Positions 15,198-23,169 of a stretch of DNA of 64,000 nucleotides are shown one piece after another (position 1 is the stretch's first letter; each line of letters begins with the position of its first letter). The notes beneath the pieces are model-generated. The model worked only from the letters and a program-made list of their open reading frames with translations. It was not told where the DNA came from and did not search any database. Source of the stretch: Xiamenia xianingshaonis (GTDB lineage Bacteria; Actinomycetota; Coriobacteriia; Coriobacteriales; Eggerthellaceae); assembly GCF_017945865.1 (NCBI RefSeq), contig NZ_CP072829.1, forward strand, positions 992,001 through 1,056,000. Direction: 5' to 3'. Made by a program: the position numbers and the translations under genes.

Positions 15198-15235
15198 CAG
15201 CCCCGCCGCGTTGCCGCCGTGCCTGCTCTGCCTTC
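15190..15235. repeat. 46-bp direct repeat, copy 2
   Basis: Matches 14444-14489 with two mismatches (15212 and 15225). It begins in the last codons of higA. The sequence after it diverges, so the right arm of the terminator hairpin is absent here. Confidence 0.85.
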
Positions 15236-15301
15236 CAGCCTGACTTGCAAGGGGCCCATAACTCCGCCGCGTTCTGCCTCGCCGCGCCCGCCGTCTATGT
15301 C

Positions 15302-15329
15302 TTGACAGCAAACGTCGTTGCGCTAGAAT
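15302..15329 (+). promoter_or_regulatory. Strong promoter of the YnjBCD-like importer
   Basis: TTGACA (15302-15307), 16-bp spacer, TAGAAT (15324-15329). This is one of the best consensus promoters in the window. Transcription should start near 15336, which places the 17-bp tandem repeat directly over the start site. Confidence 0.7.
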
Positions 15330-15334
15330 TTGCG

Positions 15335-15368
15335 TAGTCTATTAGTAGACATAGTCTAATAGTAGTAT
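15335..15368. repeat. 17-bp tandem repeat, candidate repressor site
   Basis: Two adjacent 17-bp units (15335-15351 and 15352-15368) share the core tagtctaWtagtag. The first unit contains the dyad gtcta-ttag-tagac, and across both units ctattag (15339-15345) mirrors ctaatag (15356-15362). It overlaps the predicted transcription start, as expected for a repressor site. The core recurs at 1421-1427, upstream of the molybdoenzyme cluster. Confidence 0.6.
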
Positions 15369-15398
15369 CTACCAACTAGTCCGTTATGGGAGGAACGC

Positions 15399-16757
15399 AT
15401 GGAGAACAACAAGACGGAAGCGACCTGTCCTGATCAGAACCGCATGATGACCCGCCGGCGCTTCGTCGGCCTGTCCGGCGCCAGCTTGGCGGTGCTCATG
15501 TTCGGCGGCACGCTGGCAGGCTGCGCGGGCGGCGAAGAGGCGCCGGCCGAAAGCGGGTCCAAGCAGGAGGCGCCGGCCGAATCCGCGCCTGCTGCCGAGC
15601 CGGCAGCGGCCGACATCGACTTCGCCGATTGGGACGCGGTGCTTGAAGCCGCCAAGGGCCAGACGGTCTCGTGGTACGGCTGGGGCGGCGACGAGGCCCG
15701 CAACAACTGGATCAACACGGTGCTCGCGCCGGCGCTCAAGGAGAAGTACGACGTCACGCTCGAGCTGGTGGGCATGGACATCAATGACATCCTGACTCAG
15801 CTTTCCGGCGAGATGCAGGCCGGCGTCGAGGAAGGCTCCATCGACTTCATCTGGATCAACGGCGAGAACTTCTATTCGTGCAAGGAAAACGACTATCTGT
15901 GGGGCCCCTTCACCGACTACCTGCCGAACTTCAACGACTACATCGACCCCGAAAGCCCCGAAGTCCTCTACGACTTCGGCTCGCCGACGGAAGGCTACGA
16001 GTGCCCCTACGGCAAGGCGCAGATGCAAATGTGGTACGACTCCAAGGCCATCAGCGATCCGCCGACGACCGTCGAGGCGTTCAAGACGTTCTGCGAGCAG
16101 CACAAAGGCCAGGTCACCTATCCCGAGCCCGGCGACTTCGTCGGCACGGCGTTCATCTCGTGCCTCATCGCAGGCGTCATCGGCAAAGAGGAGTTCGAGA
16201 AGCTGTCGTCTATGAGCGAGCCCACCGAAGAGGCCGTGCTTGAAGTCGTGCAGCCGGGTCTCGACTACCTGCGCGAGCTCAACCCCTACCTGTGGAAGGA
16301 GGGTGCCACGTTCCCGGCCGACTCGTCCACGGTCGCCACGATGTACGCCGACGGCGAACTGGTGTTGAACATGGGCTATGGCGCGCCGCAGGAGCTTGTC
16401 GAAACCGGCCAGCTGCCCGAATCCACCCGTTCGTTCATCTTCGACTCGGGCACGGTGGGCAATTCCAACTTCATGGCCATCGCCGCCAACGCTCCGCACA
16501 AGGCCGCCGCGCTCGTCGCCATCAACGAGGTGGTCTCGCCTGAGATGCAGCTGTCCATTTATGAGAACCTGAGCGGCATTTCAGTGCTCGACATGGAAAG
16601 ACTGCCCGAGGAAGACCAGCAGGCGTTCGCCGACGTGCCGCTGGGCGAAACGCAGATCCCCCTCGACGAGCTTTTGGCCCATCGTGTGTCCGAGGCGTCC
16701 GGCCCGGTCATTCCGATCCTCGAGAAGCTGTGGCTCGAGCAGGTGGCGCAGGCCTAA
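15399..16757 (+). CDS. ynjB: YnjB-like ABC transporter substrate-binding lipoprotein
   Basis: 452 residues. The signal region MTRRRFVGLSGASLAVLMFG carries a twin-arginine motif (TRRRFV, 18-23) and ends in a lipobox (TLAGC, C42), so it is probably exported folded through Tat and anchored as a lipoprotein. After an Ala/Glu-rich linker, the mature part matches COG4134: GQTVSWYGWGGDEARN, then DFIWINGENF and GPFTDYLPNF. In E. coli the YnjBCD substrate has not been settled. The gene is first of a four-gene importer operon behind a strong promoter; Shine-Dalgarno GGGAGG lies 5 bp before the ATG. Confidence 0.85.
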   Translation: MENNKTEATCPDQNRMMTRRRFVGLSGASLAVLMFGGTLAGCAGGEEAPAESGSKQEAPAESAPAAEPAAADIDFADWDAVLEAAKGQTVSWYGWGGDEARNNWINTVLAPALKEKYDVTLELVGMDINDILTQLSGEMQAGVEEGSIDFIWINGENFYSCKENDYLWGPFTDYLPNFNDYIDPESPEVLYDFGSPTEGYECPYGKAQMQMWYDSKAISDPPTTVEAFKTFCEQHKGQVTYPEPGDFVGTAFISCLIAGVIGKEEFEKLSSMSEPTEEAVLEVVQPGLDYLRELNPYLWKEGATFPADSSTVATMYADGELVLNMGYGAPQELVETGQLPESTRSFIFDSGTVGNSNFMAIAANAPHKAAALVAINEVVSPEMQLSIYENLSGISVLDMERLPEEDQQAFADVPLGETQIPLDELLAHRVSEASGPVIPILEKLWLEQVAQA

Positions 16758-16862
16758 GAGGTCGGTTGAAGCGCCGTTCGCAGGCGGATGCTTGCAGTCT
16801 GTAAACAAGACGTTGAAAAATAGCACAAGAGAAGGCGGAAGATGCAGAAAGGGGGCGCGGCG

Positions 16863-17747
16863 ATGACGGACCGCTTGGCGTTGCGGCGTGCGGGCCGCGC
16901 CGTCGCCCCCTACCTGCTTTTGGCGCCGGCGCTCGTGCTCGTGGCGGTCTTTCTCTACGGCGTCGTCGGCGGAGTGCTGCAAGGCTTCGGCGTCATGCCG
17001 TTCCTTGGGAAAACAGAACTAACGTTCGAATACTGGCAGCAGGTGCTGACGCGCCCCGACCTGGCTCAGTCGGTGTCGTTCAGCTTCTATCTGGCGCTTG
17101 CCTCGTCGCTTTTGGCGCTGGCAGGCGGCATCGTGCTGTCGGCGGCGCTGTGCGCGGTGCGGCAGACCCGCCTTGTCGCGCTCGTCGACGTGCAGATCCC
17201 TCTCATGTGCGCCCACATCCTCGTGGTGCTGTTCATGGTGTCGCTGTTCTCCGGATCGGGGCTGGTGCCGCGCGCCTTGTATCACCTGGGGCTCGTCGCC
17301 GCCCCTTCCGATTTTCCCTCCATCGTCGGCGACGCGAGCGGCTGGGGCGTTTTGGCGGTGTACGCGTGGAAGGAAGTGCCCTTCGTCGCGTTTTGCACGG
17401 TGGCGCTCATGAGCCACGTGTCCGACCGCTTCGGCGAGGCTGCCTCCACGCTCGGCGCCAGCCCGCTGCGCACGTTTTTCACGGTGACGCTGCCCTTGTG
17501 CAAAGGGGCGCTCGTGAAGGCGTTTCTCGTGGTGTTCGCGTTCGCGTTCGGCGCCTACGAGGTGCCGTTTTTGCTCGGGCCGACGCTGCCGAAGGCGCTG
17601 CCCGTGCTGGCCTACATCGAATTCCAGAACCCCGACATCGCCAACCGCAGCGTCGCCATGGCCTTGAACGGCGTGATGGCGCTCGTGACGACCGTTGCGG
17701 CCATCGCGTACTTTGTCGTGCTGAAGCGGGAAGGGAAGGGCCGATGA
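16863..17747 (+). CDS. ABC importer permease 1 (YnjC N-terminal half-like)
   Basis: 294 residues with about six membrane segments. The cytoplasmic EAA loop, EAASTLGASPLRTFF near residue 196, contacts the ATPase. ATG 16863 is preferred because AGAAAGGGGG lies about 8 bp upstream; ATG 16842 is an alternative. In E. coli YnjC a single long protein contains both permease halves; here they are separate genes. It overlaps the next gene by 4 bp. Confidence 0.85.
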   Translation: MTDRLALRRAGRAVAPYLLLAPALVLVAVFLYGVVGGVLQGFGVMPFLGKTELTFEYWQQVLTRPDLAQSVSFSFYLALASSLLALAGGIVLSAALCAVRQTRLVALVDVQIPLMCAHILVVLFMVSLFSGSGLVPRALYHLGLVAAPSDFPSIVGDASGWGVLAVYAWKEVPFVAFCTVALMSHVSDRFGEAASTLGASPLRTFFTVTLPLCKGALVKAFLVVFAFAFGAYEVPFLLGPTLPKALPVLAYIEFQNPDIANRSVAMALNGVMALVTTVAAIAYFVVLKREGKGR

Positions 17748-18649
17748 GCGGGCAAAAGGCGGCAGCTGAAGAGGCGATGCCGGCGAAGGCCGGCGCAGAA
17801 GGGCCGGCCGGTGGCGGCGGGCGCCCTCGTCGTCGGCATCGCCGCAAGAGGAACGGGGCGGCTTGGGCGCTTGTGGCCCTGCAGGCGCTGTGCGTGATCG
17901 GCCCGGTCGCGATCATCGCGCTGTGGGCGTTCACGTCGTCATGGCCCTGGCCGCTTCTGTTCCCCGAGACGTTCACGACGCGCGGCATCGAAGAGCTGTT
18001 CGGCCCGTCCCAGCGCCTCGGCGAGGTGCTGGCGACGTCGGTCGGCATCGCGCTTGCGTGCGCCCTGCTCACCGTCGTGGTGGCGACCATGGCGGCCGCC
18101 GCCTTGTCGCGCTACCGCTTCCGCGGCCGCGACGTTGCCCGTTTCGCCGTGCTCGTGCCCTTCCTCATCCCTGCTACGGTGTTTGCGATGGGCGTGCAGG
18201 TGGCCTTTCTTCGCGCGGGGCTGTCGGGCACCGTGGTCGGCGTGGTGATCTGCCATGCGATCGTCGCGCTGCCGTATGCCGCGCTCATCATGGTCGACGC
18301 GATGCAGGCGGCGGGCAGCCGTCTGGAGGACCAGGCGCGGCTATGCGGCGCGGGTCCGGTGCGCGTCTGGGCGACGGTGACGGTGCCCACGCTTGCGCCG
18401 GCGCTCCTGTCGGCGGCGTCGATGAGCTATATTTTGTCGTTTTCCCAGTATTTCCTCACGCTGCTCGTGGGCGCGGGGAAGGTGAAGACGCTTGCGCTCG
18501 TGATGTTCCCGTATCTGTCAAGCGGCGACCGCACGATCGCCAGCGCGTACGGCATCGTGTTCCTGGCGGCGACGCTCGCGGTGTTTCTGCTGTTCGAAGT
18601 GCTGCTGCGCCGGCAGGTGTCGCGCGAGATCGATTACTTCAACGGATAG
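17744..18649 (+). CDS. ABC importer permease 2 (YnjC C-terminal half-like)
   Basis: 301 residues from ATG 17744, which overlaps the previous stop. The first 38 residues are polar and end in a strongly basic stretch (RPRRRHRRKRN), followed by six membrane segments. The EAA-type loop is degenerate: EDQARLCGAGPVRVW. It should pair with permease 1 to form the channel. The open frame extends much further upstream, but that part is read out of frame through permease 1 and is not coding. Confidence 0.84.
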   Translation: MSGQKAAAEEAMPAKAGAEGPAGGGGRPRRRHRRKRNGAAWALVALQALCVIGPVAIIALWAFTSSWPWPLLFPETFTTRGIEELFGPSQRLGEVLATSVGIALACALLTVVVATMAAAALSRYRFRGRDVARFAVLVPFLIPATVFAMGVQVAFLRAGLSGTVVGVVICHAIVALPYAALIMVDAMQAAGSRLEDQARLCGAGPVRVWATVTVPTLAPALLSAASMSYILSFSQYFLTLLVGAGKVKTLALVMFPYLSSGDRTIASAYGIVFLAATLAVFLLFEVLLRRQVSREIDYFNG

Positions 18650-18658
18650 GAGGCGGCC

Positions 18659-19738
18659 ATGCGGCTGGACGTGCGCGGCGTGTCGCTTTCGCTCGGCGAG
18701 CGCAAGCGGGACGCGCGGAAGATTCTCGACGACGTGTCGTTCACGGCGCCCGACGGCGCCTTCGTGTCGCTGCTGGGAGAATCGGGGGCGGGCAAGTCGA
18801 CGCTGCTCAAGGTGGTGGCCGGCATTCTGCTGCAAGACAAAGGCAGCGTGAGCTTCGACGGCCGCGTCGTCGACGGCCTGCCGTCCCACAAGCGCAACCT
18901 CGGCTTCGTGTTTCAGGACGTGCGGCTGTTTCCCCACATGAGCGTGGCGGAAAACGTGGCCTACCCGCTGCGCATGGCGGGCGTGGGCAAGCGGGAGCGC
19001 CTGGCGCGGGCGGCGGATCTGCTCGAGCGCGTCTCGCTGGCAGGCTTCGGGGACCGCTCGCCGGCCACGCTGTCGGGCGGGCAGGCCCAGCGCGTGGCGC
19101 TCGCTCGGGCGCTGGCGGGCAGGCCGGCGGCGCTGCTGCTCGACGAGCCGTTTTCAGGGCTGGACGAAAGCCTGCGCGAGGACATGCGCTCGCTCGTGCT
19201 GCGGCTGCACCGCGAAGAAGGCGTGACGTGCGTGATGGTCACCCATGATGCCGTTGAAGCGCTCATGATGTCCGACGTCGTCGTGGCGCTTGACGCGGGG
19301 CGGGTCGTCCAGGACGGCGCGCCGCAGGACCTCTACGAGCGGCCGGCCACGCGAAAGATCGCGGCAAGCTTCGGCGACTGCTCGGTGTTGTCGGGCGAGG
19401 TGCGCGGCGGCGCGTTTCATGCGGCCGACCTGGCGCTGCCGGCGCCAAACGTGGGCGACGGGGCGGCGGTCGCGGTGCTGCGGCACTGCGGGTTGGCGCT
19501 TGCGCCGGCCGATGCGCCCGAAGCGGCCGTTTCCGCCGGCGCTGCGACGCCGGACGCCCGTCCCATCGGCGAGGCGACCGTGCGCTGCGGCGTTTTCGCG
19601 GGGGAGGCCTATCTGGCGCGGCTCGACGTGAACGACGAAACGCTCACGGTGCCGGTCGCCGCCCTGCCAAAGCCGGGCAGCAGGGCGGGCGTGCTTGCAG
19701 ACCCGAGCGCCTGCTTCGTGTTTTCCGCGCACGAATAG
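18659..19738 (+). CDS. ABC importer ATPase (YnjD/PotA type)
   Basis: 359 residues. Walker A GESGAGKST (40-48), signature LSGGQAQR, Walker B LLLDEPFSGLDE and the H-loop VMVTHD are all intact. A C-terminal extension of about 115 residues resembles the TOBE-type regulatory domain of spermidine/iron-type importers; E. coli YnjD is shorter. Shine-Dalgarno GGAGG lies 5 bp before the ATG and 9 bp after the permease stop. It powers uptake by the two permeases. Confidence 0.88.
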   Translation: MRLDVRGVSLSLGERKRDARKILDDVSFTAPDGAFVSLLGESGAGKSTLLKVVAGILLQDKGSVSFDGRVVDGLPSHKRNLGFVFQDVRLFPHMSVAENVAYPLRMAGVGKRERLARAADLLERVSLAGFGDRSPATLSGGQAQRVALARALAGRPAALLLDEPFSGLDESLREDMRSLVLRLHREEGVTCVMVTHDAVEALMMSDVVVALDAGRVVQDGAPQDLYERPATRKIAASFGDCSVLSGEVRGGAFHAADLALPAPNVGDGAAVAVLRHCGLALAPADAPEAAVSAGAATPDARPIGEATVRCGVFAGEAYLARLDVNDETLTVPVAALPKPGSRAGVLADPSACFVFSAHE

Positions 19739-19776
19739 ATTCGGGCCGTCTTGCGCCGTTACGTCCTTGTGCCTGG

Positions 19777-20664
19777 TCAGTCGCGGTGGCGCGTCCGCAC
19801 TTCCCAGAAAGCCACGGCGCTTGCGGCGGCCACGTTGAGCGAGTCGACTCCGTGGTCCATCGGGATGCGCACGCACCAGTCGCACGCGGCGATCGTTCGC
19901 GTGGCCAGCCCGTCGCCTTCGGTGCCTAAAATGAGAGCAAGTTTGTCACAATTTCGCAGGCGGCGGTCCTGCACGGGAAGGGCGTCGTCGGAAAGCGCAA
20001 GCGCCGCCGTGGCGAAGCCGTGCGCCCGCAAAAGCCCGATGCCGCCTTCGGGCCAGCCTTCTCGCACGCCGATGCGCGTCCACGGCACCTGGAACACCGT
20101 GCCCATGGACACCCGCGAGGCGCGGCGGTAAAAGGGGTCGTGGCAGCCGGGCGTCACGAGCACGGCGTCGATGCCGAGCGCTGCGGCCGAGCGGAAGATC
20201 GCCCCCACGTTGGTATGGTTCGTCACGTCCTCAAGCACTGCGACGCGTCTCGCGCCGGCCAGCAGCGCCGACGCGTCCGGCAGGGGCGGGCGGTGAAATG
20301 CCGCGAGCAGCCCCCGCATGCGCGCAAGGCCGGTGACGGCACGCACCGCGTCGTGGTCGGCCACGAAAACGGGCGCATCCGGCGCGACGGCCTGCACACG
20401 ATCGATCAGCTCGGCGGCGCCATCGGCCCAGCGCTTCTCGACAAGCAGGGAAAACGGCATGAGTCCCGCGTCGAGCGCCCGCGCAGCGACGTTGATCGAT
20501 TCCGCGACGAGAAGCCCTTCTGAGAGCCGCTCCGGGTCCTGCTGCGCACAGACGGCGCGCGCCAGTCCCACGAGCTGCCGCGGATCGCGCAGCTCGGTGT
20601 CGGTCATCGACGTGAATGGCGCCAGGCGGGGGTCGTTCACGTCGCACAAGGGCATAACCGGCAT
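19777..20664 (-). CDS. TrmH/SpoU-family RNA 2'-O-methyltransferase
   Basis: 295 residues from the ATG at 20664 (Shine-Dalgarno GGAGG 6 bp before). The SPOUT motifs are present: LEDVTNHTNVGAIFRSAAA (motif 1, with the catalytic Arg), LILGTEGDGL (motif 2) and IPMDHGVDSLNVAAASAVA (motif 3). Members methylate the ribose 2'-OH of rRNA or tRNA using SAM. An N-terminal domain of about 110 residues, typical of TsnR-like proteins, helps bind RNA. The gene is convergent with the ABC importer; 38 bp separate them. Confidence 0.9.
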   Translation of the reverse strand: MPVMPLCDVNDPRLAPFTSMTDTELRDPRQLVGLARAVCAQQDPERLSEGLLVAESINVAARALDAGLMPFSLLVEKRWADGAAELIDRVQAVAPDAPVFVADHDAVRAVTGLARMRGLLAAFHRPPLPDASALLAGARRVAVLEDVTNHTNVGAIFRSAAALGIDAVLVTPGCHDPFYRRASRVSMGTVFQVPWTRIGVREGWPEGGIGLLRAHGFATAALALSDDALPVQDRRLRNCDKLALILGTEGDGLATRTIAACDWCVRIPMDHGVDSLNVAAASAVAFWEVRTRHRD

Positions 20665-21006
20665 GCTGATCCTCCAAACTCGTAGATGCGTCGGCCGAAA
20701 GGCTTCGGCCTGTCGCCCATGATACCCCATTCCCGGGCGCACGCGCTTCCCGGTCATGGCTCTGGGGGGCGGGAAGCGCCCGATTCGAAGAATGTTGCGG
20801 CCAGTCGAAGAATTCATGACGAAAACGAGATGAATTCGAAACAGGCGGGCATCTGGGACTATGATGGCGAAAACCGCCGACGACAGGGTGCCGCCCGATG
20901 CGGCCTGTCGATACTGAACAAACGTCCGAGCGCGCGCCGATGCGCGCCGGTCACGCCTGTGCGCCGACATCTGCCGGCCGCCGCAAGCGAAAAAGGAGGA
21001 CAGCCC
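20665..21006. other. Divergent intergenic region with a candidate operator
   Basis: No gene is supported. It holds the inverted repeat at 20810-20837, a possible -10 box TATGAT (20860-20865) for the exporter operon and its perfect Shine-Dalgarno at 20990-20999. An open frame continuous with the exporter runs through the region, but its composition and the ribosome-binding site argue for the start at 21007. Confidence 0.55.
20810..20837. promoter_or_regulatory. Inverted repeat upstream of the ABC exporter genes
   Basis: gaattcat (20810-20817) and atgaattc (20830-20837) are perfect reverse complements, 12 bp apart. The right arm abuts the region where the -35 box should lie. Drug exporter operons are often repressed by MarR- or TetR-type proteins binding such sites; no regulator gene is adjacent. 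Confidence 0.4.
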
Positions 21007-23169
21007 ATGCGCATCATCCGCTATCTCAAAGGAAGCCTGGCCGCCGTGCTCGTCATCGTGGCGCTGCTCGTCGTGCAGGCGGCCTGCGACCTGGCGCTTC
21101 CGAAGTACACGTCGCAGATCGTCGACGTGGGCATCCAGCAGTCCGGCATCGAGCACGTGGCGTGCGAAGAGATGTCGGCCGACACCTATAATAAAGTAGC
21201 GATGATGCTGCCCGCGGCCGACGAGGCGGAGTTTCGGAAAAGCTACGACGAGCACGACGGCGTCTTCACGATGAACGACTACGGGCGCAGCCGCCAGGCG
21301 CAGCTCGACCAGATGTGCGCCCTGCCGCTTGTGGCCGTCCATTTCGCGAAGTCCCAGCCCGATTTCGACCTTGACCAGGCGTACGCCGCCTACGAGGCGG
21401 GCAGCCTCGACAAAAAGGCGGTCCTCGACCTGCTCGACCAAGCGAAAAGCCAGATGGGAGGCGTATCGGACGATCTTGTTGAGCAGCAAGGCATCGCTGC
21501 GGCGCGGGCGGAGTACGAATCGCTCGGCTACGACTTGCCGGGCATGCAGATGGGCTATCTGCTGCGCGTCGGCGCCCTCATGCTCGCGCTTGCTGCGCTC
21601 GGCACGCTTGCCGCCATAGCCGTCGGCTTCATCGCGTCGCGCACCGGCGCGAAGATCGGCGCCGACCTGCGCAAGCGGCTCTTCGAGCGCGTCGTGTCGT
21701 TTTCCGACGCCGAGGTGCAGTCGTTCTCGGCCGCCTCGCTCATCACCCGCGGCACCAACGACGTGCAGCAGGTGCAGATGGTCGTCATCATGCTTCTGCG
21801 AATGGTGCTCTACGCGCCCATTCTCGCCATCGGCGGCATCGTCATGATCGCCCAAACGAACGTGTCCATGACCTGGATCATCGCGGTGGCCGTCATAGCC
21901 GTGCTCGTGCTCGTGCTCGTTCTCATGCGCGTGGCGCTGCCGAAGTTCAAAATCGTGCAAATGCTCATCGACCGCGTGAACCTCGTTTCGCGCGAAATGC
22001 TCACCGGCGTGCCGGTCATCCGCGCGTTCGACCGGCAAGCCTACGAGCAGGCGCGTTTCAACGACGCCAACGAAAGCCTCATGCGCACCCAGCTGTTCAC
22101 CAACCGCGTCATGACGTTCATGATGCCGTCGATGATGCTTGTCATGAACGGCGTGTCGATCGCCATCATCTGGTTCGGCGCCCAATACGTCGATGTGGGC
22201 GCCTTGCAGACGGGCGACCTCATCGCGTTCATCACCTACGCGATGGTCATCATCATGGGCTTTCTCATGATCGGCATGATCTCGATCATGCTGCCGCGCG
22301 CCGACGTTGCGGCCGGCCGCATCAACGAGGTGCTGTCCTGCGAACCGTCCATCTGCGACCCGCCGCCGGCGTCCTCGCGCGACCGCGAGCTTGCGGCGCA
22401 CGTCGGCGGCCTCGAGATCGCCTTCGACGACGTGAGCTTCCGCTACGGCGACTCGAAGGAGTGCGTGCTCGAACACCTCACGTTCACGGCCGAGCCGGGA
22501 AAGACGACGGCCGTCATCGGCTCGACCGGGTCGGGCAAGTCGACCGTCGTAAAGCTGGTGGAGCGCTTCTACGACGTGACGGAAGGGGCCGTGCGCATAG
22601 ACGGCATCGACGTGCGCGACGTGAGCCAGCAGGCGCTGAGGCGCGCGCTCGGGTACGTGCCCCAAAAGGCGTTCCTGTTTTCGGGCACCATCGAATCGAA
22701 TGTGGCCTACAGCGACGAAGCCATGTCGCAAGACCGCATCGAGCAGGCGCTTTCCATCGCGCAGGCGGCCGAGTTCGTCGCTTCGAAGCCGGAAGGCCTG
22801 CAAAGCGCCGTCGCCCAGGGCGGCACGAACGTCTCGGGCGGCCAGCGCCAGCGGCTCTCCATCGCGCGGGCGCTTGCCACCGAGGCCCGCGCGTATCTGT
22901 TCGACGACTCGTTCTCAGCGCTCGACTACAAGACCGACGCCGTGCTGCGGCAGCAGATGCACGAGCAGCTGGCCGGCAAGACCGTGCTCATCGTGGCCCA
23001 GCGCATCGCCACCGTGCTGAACGCCGACAAGATCGTCGTGCTCGACGACGGGCGGATCGCCGGCCAGGGAACCCACGAAGAGCTGATGGCGACCTGCGAG
23101 CCGTACCGGGAGATCGCGCTGTCGCAGCTGTCGGCCGACGAGCTGGAAGGGGGTGGTCGCCATGACTAG
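21007..23169 (+). CDS. ABC exporter half-transporter A (degenerate ATP site)
   Basis: 720 residues; start ATG 21007 has AAAAAGGAGG 7 bp upstream. It has a six-segment membrane domain, with about 140 extra residues between segments 1 and 2 (about 37-175) predicted outside the cell, then an ATPase domain. Walker A is GSTGSGKST and the signature VSGGQRQR is normal, but Walker B reads YLFDDSFSALD (Asp replaces the catalytic Glu) and the H-loop His is Gln (IVAQRIAT). This pattern is known for one half of heterodimeric exporters such as TM287/TM288. Its partner is the overlapping next gene. The substrate is unknown. Confidence 0.9.
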   Translation: MRIIRYLKGSLAAVLVIVALLVVQAACDLALPKYTSQIVDVGIQQSGIEHVACEEMSADTYNKVAMMLPAADEAEFRKSYDEHDGVFTMNDYGRSRQAQLDQMCALPLVAVHFAKSQPDFDLDQAYAAYEAGSLDKKAVLDLLDQAKSQMGGVSDDLVEQQGIAAARAEYESLGYDLPGMQMGYLLRVGALMLALAALGTLAAIAVGFIASRTGAKIGADLRKRLFERVVSFSDAEVQSFSAASLITRGTNDVQQVQMVVIMLLRMVLYAPILAIGGIVMIAQTNVSMTWIIAVAVIAVLVLVLVLMRVALPKFKIVQMLIDRVNLVSREMLTGVPVIRAFDRQAYEQARFNDANESLMRTQLFTNRVMTFMMPSMMLVMNGVSIAIIWFGAQYVDVGALQTGDLIAFITYAMVIIMGFLMIGMISIMLPRADVAAGRINEVLSCEPSICDPPPASSRDRELAAHVGGLEIAFDDVSFRYGDSKECVLEHLTFTAEPGKTTAVIGSTGSGKSTVVKLVERFYDVTEGAVRIDGIDVRDVSQQALRRALGYVPQKAFLFSGTIESNVAYSDEAMSQDRIEQALSIAQAAEFVASKPEGLQSAVAQGGTNVSGGQRQRLSIARALATEARAYLFDDSFSALDYKTDAVLRQQMHEQLAGKTVLIVAQRIATVLNADKIVVLDDGRIAGQGTHEELMATCEPYREIALSQLSADELEGGGRHD

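Noticed and set aside
17150-17743. An extension of permease 2 through permease 1
   Set aside because: It reads permease 1 in another frame; the ATGA overlap at 17744 gives the natural start.
20686-21006. An N-terminal extension of ABC exporter half A by 107 residues
   Set aside because: Composition is not protein-like, and a perfect AAAAAGGAGG lies 7 bp before ATG 21007, where the membrane domain begins.
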